Shown one piece after another: positions 59,216 to 64,000 of a DNA stretch of 64,000 bases; positions within the stretch are counted from its first letter, which is position 1, and each line of letters opens with the position of its first letter. Under the pieces are notes generated by a model. The model ran no database searches, was not told the DNA's origin, and worked only from the letters and a program-made list of their open reading frames with translations. The stretch is from an uncultured Roseburia sp. (GTDB taxonomy: Bacteria > Bacillota > Clostridia > Lachnospirales > Lachnospiraceae): positions 62,001 to 126,000 of the forward strand of contig UQNW01000005.1 in the NCBI GenBank assembly GCA_900542495.1, read 5' to 3'. Position numbers and translations under genes: made by a program.

Positions 59216-60667
59216 TTATTTTTCTGCAAACAATTTCTGCTTTCTTTGGATCATCTCATCAATTTTCTCCATGTAAAGTTTCACATCTTTGACATTGTCA
59301 CAGCGATCAATCCTGCCGTCCCCATAAACTCTCTTGGTGACAGTTCCCGCTCCGCACGCCACAATGGTCTGTTTTTCCTCCATGATCAGAATATTATAGA
59401 TGCCTGCTTTCCCCGGACTTGCATAACCGACATTTTCCAGATTGCCAGCCATGCTCTTCTGTCGATACAGATAATAGGGTTCTAATCCCATCTCTTTAGC
59501 ATATTCTGCGGTGAGGTTCATATGCTCTGTGGTGTTGACCATCTTGTAATCTTTATAATCTTCCTTAAACATGTTAAGGCGTGCCGCCCTCTTTAATGCA
59601 AGCGAATGAACGGTAAGATTATCCGGCTTCAACGCTTTTATCTGCTCTAAGGTATCCCTGACATCCTCAAGGCTTTCCTCCGGCAGGCCCATGATAAGAT
59701 CCATATTGATATCATCGAATCCAAGCTCTCTCGCAAGCTGAAAACTCTCCACGGTCTGTGCCACGGTATGTCTGCGTCCGATGATTTTTAATGTCTCATC
59801 CTTCATCGTCTGCGGATTGATGGAAATTCTTGTGATGTCCCATTTTTTCAACGTTTCTAATTTTTCCCTTGTGATGCTGTCCGGACGTCCGGCTTCCACG
59901 GTAAACTCCAGACAGTGTGACAGATCAAAGCTGCATCGGATCTTACGGATCAGCCGGTCAAGCTGATATGGCTCCAGTGTTGTCGGTGTTCCCCCTCCAA
60001 TGTAGATGGAATTCAGATGTTTTTTTCCAAATTTTACTGCTACATAATCCAGTTCTTTTTCCAAAGCATCCAGATAGCTGTCCACTTTCTGTCTCCAGCT
60101 CACTAATGGGTAGGATGTAAACGAACAATACAGGCAGGTTGTCGGGCAGAATGGGATTCCGATATAAAGACTGTATCCGTTCTCGTAATCGATCTTTTTT
60201 AAGATTTCAAGCTCACGCTCTGCAATATTAATGGAAAGATTGATTTTCTCATCGGATGCAAAGTATGTTTTTTGCATGTAGGCTCTGATCTCTTCCTCCG
60301 TTTTTCCTTCCTCTAAAAATTTCATCGGGATTTTCGTTGGCCGGATTCCTGTCAGAGTTCCCCACGGAAGCTTTTTGCCCGTGATCTCTGATAGAATCTG
60401 ATAGAAATTCTGTTTCAGTTCATTTTTGGTTTCCGTGCGGTCTGAAAAATCTACCGGAAAACTTCGGCCTTGATTTTCCTGATTTTTTCCCTTCCACTCA
60501 ATTTTTATCTGCTGTGGCTCATACTCCACCTGAAACTGTAAGGTGATCTCTTCCTCATATTTTTTATCTTCTGCCGTTGCACTCACATTCTCTTCCGGGA
60601 AAAATGCTTTGATGAGGGAATGGATGTCATACTCAAATTCCGGCTGGTTTAATTTTGCTAATATCAT
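59216..60667 (-). CDS. hemZ: Coproporphyrinogen dehydrogenase-like radical SAM protein HemZ
   Basis: A 483-residue radical SAM enzyme. An N-terminal HemZ-specific region (1-165) contains WGTLTGIRPTKIPMKFLEEG. The cluster-binding motif C174-x3-C178-x2-C181 (IPFCPTTCLYCSF) is followed by SIYIGGGTPTTLE and the HemN-like barrel (ISINPQTMKDETLKIIGRRHTV, DINMDLIMGLPEES). In Bacillus HemZ contributes to anaerobic coproporphyrinogen oxidation; in haem-less anaerobes the substrate may differ. It follows the MBL hydrolase gene by about 80 bases. Confidence 0.88.
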   Translation of the reverse strand: MILAKLNQPEFEYDIHSLIKAFFPEENVSATAEDKKYEEEITLQFQVEYEPQQIKIEWKGKNQENQGRSFPVDFSDRTETKNELKQNFYQILSEITGKKLPWGTLTGIRPTKIPMKFLEEGKTEEEIRAYMQKTYFASDEKINLSINIAERELEILKKIDYENGYSLYIGIPFCPTTCLYCSFTSYPLVSWRQKVDSYLDALEKELDYVAVKFGKKHLNSIYIGGGTPTTLEPYQLDRLIRKIRCSFDLSHCLEFTVEAGRPDSITREKLETLKKWDITRISINPQTMKDETLKIIGRRHTVAQTVESFQLARELGFDDINMDLIMGLPEESLEDVRDTLEQIKALKPDNLTVHSLALKRAARLNMFKEDYKDYKMVNTTEHMNLTAEYAKEMGLEPYYLYRQKSMAGNLENVGYASPGKAGIYNILIMEEKQTIVACGAGTVTKRVYGDGRIDRCDNVKDVKLYMEKIDEMIQRKQKLFAEK

Positions 60668-60746
60668 ATTGTTTTCCTTTTCTGGCTGTGTTTCCTATTT
60701 TGATGAAAATCTTCTTTGCAGACGACTTTTTTTCATGGTCAGTCTG

Positions 60747-61376
60747 TTATAAATACGGATTGTACATCCGCTCTGTTCCGATCGTTGTCATATCTCCATG
60801 TCCTGTATACACGGTGGTTTCATCTGGAAGCGGCATGAGTTTTTCCCGAATTGCATGGATCAGCTGGGATGCACTTCCCTTCGGAAAATCAGTCCTTCCA
60901 ATAGAAGTCTGAAAGAGACTGTCTCCGCTGAATAACGTGTTCTGATATGGGAAATAATAGCAGCAGCCTCCTACCGTATGTCCCGGTGTTAAAAATACCC
61001 GTATATGAAATCCTGCAAGATCTATTTCCTGCTCATCTTTTAAATATTCATCGGCATAGAACACAAGCTCGCTTCCCAGCCATCCGCTCAGATTCAGCTG
61101 CGGATTTTCCAGTGTCTCTTTTTCTTTTTCCTGCGCATATATTTTTATATGCAAAAGCTGCGCCAGCTCCCCTGCCCCTGTCGCATGGTCAAAATGTCCA
61201 TGTGTCAGAAGAATTGCCACAGGTTTCAATCCCTGCTCTTTCACTTTCTCTGCAAGCTGTTTTGCACTTGCACCCGGATCAATGATCAGTACTTCTTTTG
61301 TGTCATCATTGATCGCAAAATAGCAATTGGTCTGTACCGGACCTACCACATATGTCTGTATACTTAATGGTGCCAT
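60747..61376 (-). CDS. MBL-fold metallo-hydrolase (glyoxalase II-like)
   Basis: 209 residues from ATG 61376, with GGAAGAG upstream (the longer frame would overlap rel). Metallo-beta-lactamase motifs: THGHFDHATG (HxHxDH), TPGHTVGGCCYYF, SGDSLFQTSIGRTDF and YTGHGDMTT. This is the short glyoxalase II-like type that hydrolyses thioesters or related substrates with two metals. It lies between rel and hemZ; the same trio is frequent in Clostridia. Confidence 0.88.
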   Translation of the reverse strand: MAPLSIQTYVVGPVQTNCYFAINDDTKEVLIIDPGASAKQLAEKVKEQGLKPVAILLTHGHFDHATGAGELAQLLHIKIYAQEKEKETLENPQLNLSGWLGSELVFYADEYLKDEQEIDLAGFHIRVFLTPGHTVGGCCYYFPYQNTLFSGDSLFQTSIGRTDFPKGSASQLIHAIREKLMPLPDETTVYTGHGDMTTIGTERMYNPYL

Positions 61377-61422
61377 ATTTCTCTTCCTCCATAAAAAGAT
61401 GAAAGAAACCACCTGAGCCAGA

Positions 61423-63729
61423 TCAGCCGGTGGTTCTCTCAATATCAATAATACTGTCGATCTGACGAAGCTTGTCGATTACGCTCGTCAGCTCTGCTTT
61501 TCCTTTTGTGTTAAATGAAATATCAATGGTTGCGATTCCCTGCTTACTCGTCTTGGAATGGATCGCATTGATATCAATCTCACGCTCTGTAAAGGCTCTT
61601 GTGATATCAACGAGAAGCCCGGTACGGTTATTGCAGAATACTTTGATCTCTGCCAGATAAAGACCGGAATTGCCGGATTCTTCATCATGCTGCCACTCTG
61701 CATCGATGAGACGTTCTCTCTCCATATCTGAAAGATTGATGATGTTGATGCAATCCGTCCGGTGAATGGAAACACCGCGTCCTCTTGTCACAAATCCTAC
61801 GATCTCGTCCCCCGGAACCGGACTGCAGCATTTTGAAAAATGGACTGCCACGTCATAAAGTCCCTTTACAATGATACCGCTCTTTGATTTTTTCTCCGGG
61901 ACTTTTTCTTTATTTTCGGAGATCGTCTCCAGAACTTCCTCGTCTGTAATACGTGCAAGGTGATCTTTCTTATATTCCTCGTACATGCGGTTTACGATCT
62001 GACCTTCTTTCAAACCGCCATGACCAACGGTTGCAAGGCAGGAATTCCAGTCATGAAAACCATATTTGCGCATGATTTTATCCTGATACTCAGGTCTGTT
62101 GATATCAGAAAGGTTGATTCCCTTTGATTTACAGCAGGATGCTAATAACTCTTTTCCTCTTACAATGTTTTCTTCCTTTAACTCACTGCGGAACCACTGG
62201 TTGATCTTGTTCTTTGCCTGCGTGCTCTTTACGATATTCAGCCAGTCGCGGCTTGGTCCCTTGGAATTCTGGGAAGTCAATACCTCGATCCGGTCACCAT
62301 TCTGGATCACATAATCAATCGGTACAAGCTTGCCATTGACTTTGGCTCCGATCATTTTATTACCAACTGCAGAATGGATACTGTACGCAAAATCAATCGG
62401 AGTAGAGCCATTCGGCAGATTTTTCACATCTCCCGTCGGTGTAAAACAGAAAACCGTATCCGAAAACAGATCGAGATCGCTCTTTAACAGACTCATGAAC
62501 TCTTTGTTATCCGACATATCTCTCTGCCACTCTAAGATCTGTCTTAACCAGCTTAACTTTTCTTCCTCTGTAACCGTCATTGGGGCTGCAACACCGCCGT
62601 TATTACTTGCCTCTTTGTATTTCCAGTGCGCTGCGATACCGTATTCTGCGGTACGATGCATCTCGTAGGTTCGAATCTGTATCTCAAATGGCTGCCCGGT
62701 CGGTCCGATCAGCGTTGTATGAAGCGACTGATACATATTTGGCTTCGGCATGGCAATGTAATCTTTGAAACGTCCAGGAATCGGCTTATACATCTCGTGG
62801 ATTACACCGAGTGCTGCATAACAGTCTTTGACTGAATCCACGATAATACGGATTGCAAACAGATCATAAATCTGATCCAGCGTTTTATCCTGATTCTTCA
62901 TTTTCTTATAAATACTGAAAAAGTGCTTTGCCCGCCCATCGATCTGCGCCGGAATTCCGGCTTCGTGAATATGCTTTTTTACCTCTTCCACAAGGCTTTG
63001 CACATAATCATCCCTGACACTTTTTCTCTGGGCGATCTGATGCACCAGATCATAGTAGGCTTCCGGCTCCAGATATTTTAAAGAAAGATCATCTAACTCA
63101 ATCTTAATCTTGGAAATACCAAGACGTTGGGCGATCGGCGCATAGATATCCATCGTCTCGCGCGCTTTTTCCTTCTGCTTCTCCGGCGTCATGTATTTCA
63201 ATGTGCGCATATTATGCAGGCGGTCTGCCAGTTTGATCAGGATCACACGGATATCCTTTGCCATGGCAAGGAACATTTTTCTCAAATTCTCTGCCTGAAC
63301 TTCCACCTTATCCGCATCGTAGGACAACTGTCCTAATTTTGTGACACCATCCACCAACAGTGCAACCTCTGCACCAAACTCCTGCTTGATCTCCTCATCG
63401 GTCATAACGGTGTCTTCCACCACATCATGCAAAAGTCCTGCTACGATCGTCTCCTTATCAAGCTCTAACTCTGCTAAAATAATCGCAACGCACAATGGAT
63501 GGATGATGTACGGTTCTCCCGATTTTCTTACCTGCCCCTTATGTGCCTCGTATGCAATGTTGTATGCCTTTTCTATCAGACTGATATCCGTAGATGGATG
63601 ATACTTACGGACACTGGCGATCAATTCCTGATATAATTTTTCGGGACTCTCAAACTCCTTCATTGGTTTGATACTATTGTCCTCTTCTTTTACGATTTTC
63701 TCTAATTCTTCTGATGAAAGTTCTGCCAT
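61423..63729 (-). CDS. rel: Bifunctional (p)ppGpp synthetase/hydrolase
   Basis: 768 residues from ATG 63729 (a GTG three codons upstream is possible). Domains in order: HD hydrolase (about 45-195; GLLHDVVEDT, LADRLHNMRTL), synthetase (about 240-350; AIRIIVDSVKDCYAALGVIHEMYKPIPGRFKDYIAMPKPNMYQSLHTT), TGS (about 400-460; VFCFTPTGDVKNLPNGSTPIDFAYSIH), a helical/zinc-finger-like region with CCSPVPGDEIVGF, and a C-terminal ACT domain. Both catalytic sites keep their motifs, so it should make and degrade the alarmone. It stands first before the MBL and hemZ genes. Confidence 0.95.
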   Translation of the reverse strand: MAELSSEELEKIVKEEDNSIKPMKEFESPEKLYQELIASVRKYHPSTDISLIEKAYNIAYEAHKGQVRKSGEPYIIHPLCVAIILAELELDKETIVAGLLHDVVEDTVMTDEEIKQEFGAEVALLVDGVTKLGQLSYDADKVEVQAENLRKMFLAMAKDIRVILIKLADRLHNMRTLKYMTPEKQKEKARETMDIYAPIAQRLGISKIKIELDDLSLKYLEPEAYYDLVHQIAQRKSVRDDYVQSLVEEVKKHIHEAGIPAQIDGRAKHFFSIYKKMKNQDKTLDQIYDLFAIRIIVDSVKDCYAALGVIHEMYKPIPGRFKDYIAMPKPNMYQSLHTTLIGPTGQPFEIQIRTYEMHRTAEYGIAAHWKYKEASNNGGVAAPMTVTEEEKLSWLRQILEWQRDMSDNKEFMSLLKSDLDLFSDTVFCFTPTGDVKNLPNGSTPIDFAYSIHSAVGNKMIGAKVNGKLVPIDYVIQNGDRIEVLTSQNSKGPSRDWLNIVKSTQAKNKINQWFRSELKEENIVRGKELLASCCKSKGINLSDINRPEYQDKIMRKYGFHDWNSCLATVGHGGLKEGQIVNRMYEEYKKDHLARITDEEVLETISENKEKVPEKKSKSGIIVKGLYDVAVHFSKCCSPVPGDEIVGFVTRGRGVSIHRTDCINIINLSDMERERLIDAEWQHDEESGNSGLYLAEIKVFCNNRTGLLVDITRAFTEREIDINAIHSKTSKQGIATIDISFNTKGKAELTSVIDKLRQIDSIIDIERTTG

Positions 63730-63859
63730 GTAGATCACCCACTTTATCTATGCTTTTGTGTATAATATATGATAATATATGATTATATTTTATTTTCTAT
63801 CAAAAATCAACGCTTAAACTGTGCTTATAAGCTTCCTGTATTCTTCTTATAAGCTGGCA

Positions 63860-64000
63860 TTACCATTTCTGCTGATAATCCGACATCAAAGTACCGTCTA
63901 ATATACGATCGCCACAATAGGAAAAACCTAATTTCTGCGCAAGTTTTTCTGATATATTGTTCCCTTTTTCGATCAGGCAGTGTAAAAGTGGTGTCTGAAG
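63860..64000 (-). CDS. GNAT family N-acetyltransferase, C-terminal fragment
   Basis: The last 46 codons of a gene entering from the right edge: LQTPLLHCLIEKGNNISEKL, then AQKLGFSYCGDRI and the end SDYQQKW. The NxxSEKLAQKLGF segment is the acetyl-CoA-side helix plus conserved GF of GNAT enzymes. Substrate unknown. The spacer to rel is AT-rich and holds the rel promoter. Confidence 0.65.
   Translation of the reverse strand, partial: LQTPLLHCLIEKGNNISEKLAQKLGFSYCGDRILDGTLMSDYQQKW

Noticed and set aside
1..64000. Prophage or integrative element covering the window
   Set aside because: No integrase, terminase, capsid or conjugation genes were seen; only small repeats and one transposase relic.

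Overview
The window looks like a chromosomal segment of a low-GC Gram-positive anaerobe of the class Clostridia, most likely family Lachnospiraceae. This is inferred from AGGAGG-type ribosome sites, T-box leaders, Firmicute housekeeping genes (sigH, mrnC, rlmB, cysE-cysS, hemZ), DUF4317 and CFI-box proteins, ECF/Gx-type transporters, and an archaeal-type AspRS next to gatCAB. Genus and species cannot be fixed from the sequence alone. Most genes lie on the minus strand.

Layout. 1-9.4 kb: a LacI regulator followed by a long minus-strand cluster (TctCBA tripartite carboxylate transporter, DUF3604/PHP-type hydrolase, sulfatase, SsuCBA-type ABC transporter), read here as a candidate organosulfur uptake and desulfation locus. 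9.5-13 kb: sugar epimerase, uridine-kinase-like protein, ECF S component and a second LacI regulator, with matching operators. 13-17 kb: S1-domain protein and a two-component system. 17-22 kb: tRNA-Thr, then a T-box(Cys)-cysE-cysS-mrnC-rlmB-sigH cluster. 22-27 kb: a YtrA-type GntR regulator with an ABC exporter, a ZIP transporter and two small membrane proteins. 27.3-27.9 kb: a tandem-duplicated tRNA-Val/tRNA-Met cluster. 28-36 kb: methionine synthase, a frameshifted HD-domain relic, and a T-box-controlled archaeal-type aspS-gatC-gatA-gatB operon for tRNA-dependent Asn/Gln synthesis.

36-41 kb: Gx transporter, NusG domain II protein, ApbE and small proteins (a flavin-linked electron-transfer-like set), asnA, and two identical tRNA-Gly genes. 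41.5-49.3 kb: TspO, DUF4317, a CPBP protease and a purC-purF-purB cluster, interspersed with three copies of a large palindromic repeat family. One end of each copy coincides with the stop codon of a host gene. 49.3-53.1 kb: hisS-aspS (a second, bacterial-type AspRS) and a lipoprotein. 53.4-58.3 kb: a compact three-gene cassette (HEPN-motif protein, AlbA_2/ATPase/winged-helix protein, BREX-type PglZ with an atypical N-terminus) without other BREX genes, bordered by a transposase relic. 58.7-64 kb: CFI-box protein, hemZ, an MBL hydrolase, rel (RelA/SpoT) and the end of a GNAT acetyltransferase.

The most unusual items are the HEPN/AlbA_2/PglZ cassette, the stop-codon-abutting palindromes, the sulfatase/transporter cluster, and the transamidation operon whose T-box specifier region contains overlapping AAC and GAA. 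All functional assignments come from motif recognition by eye; no database search was run.
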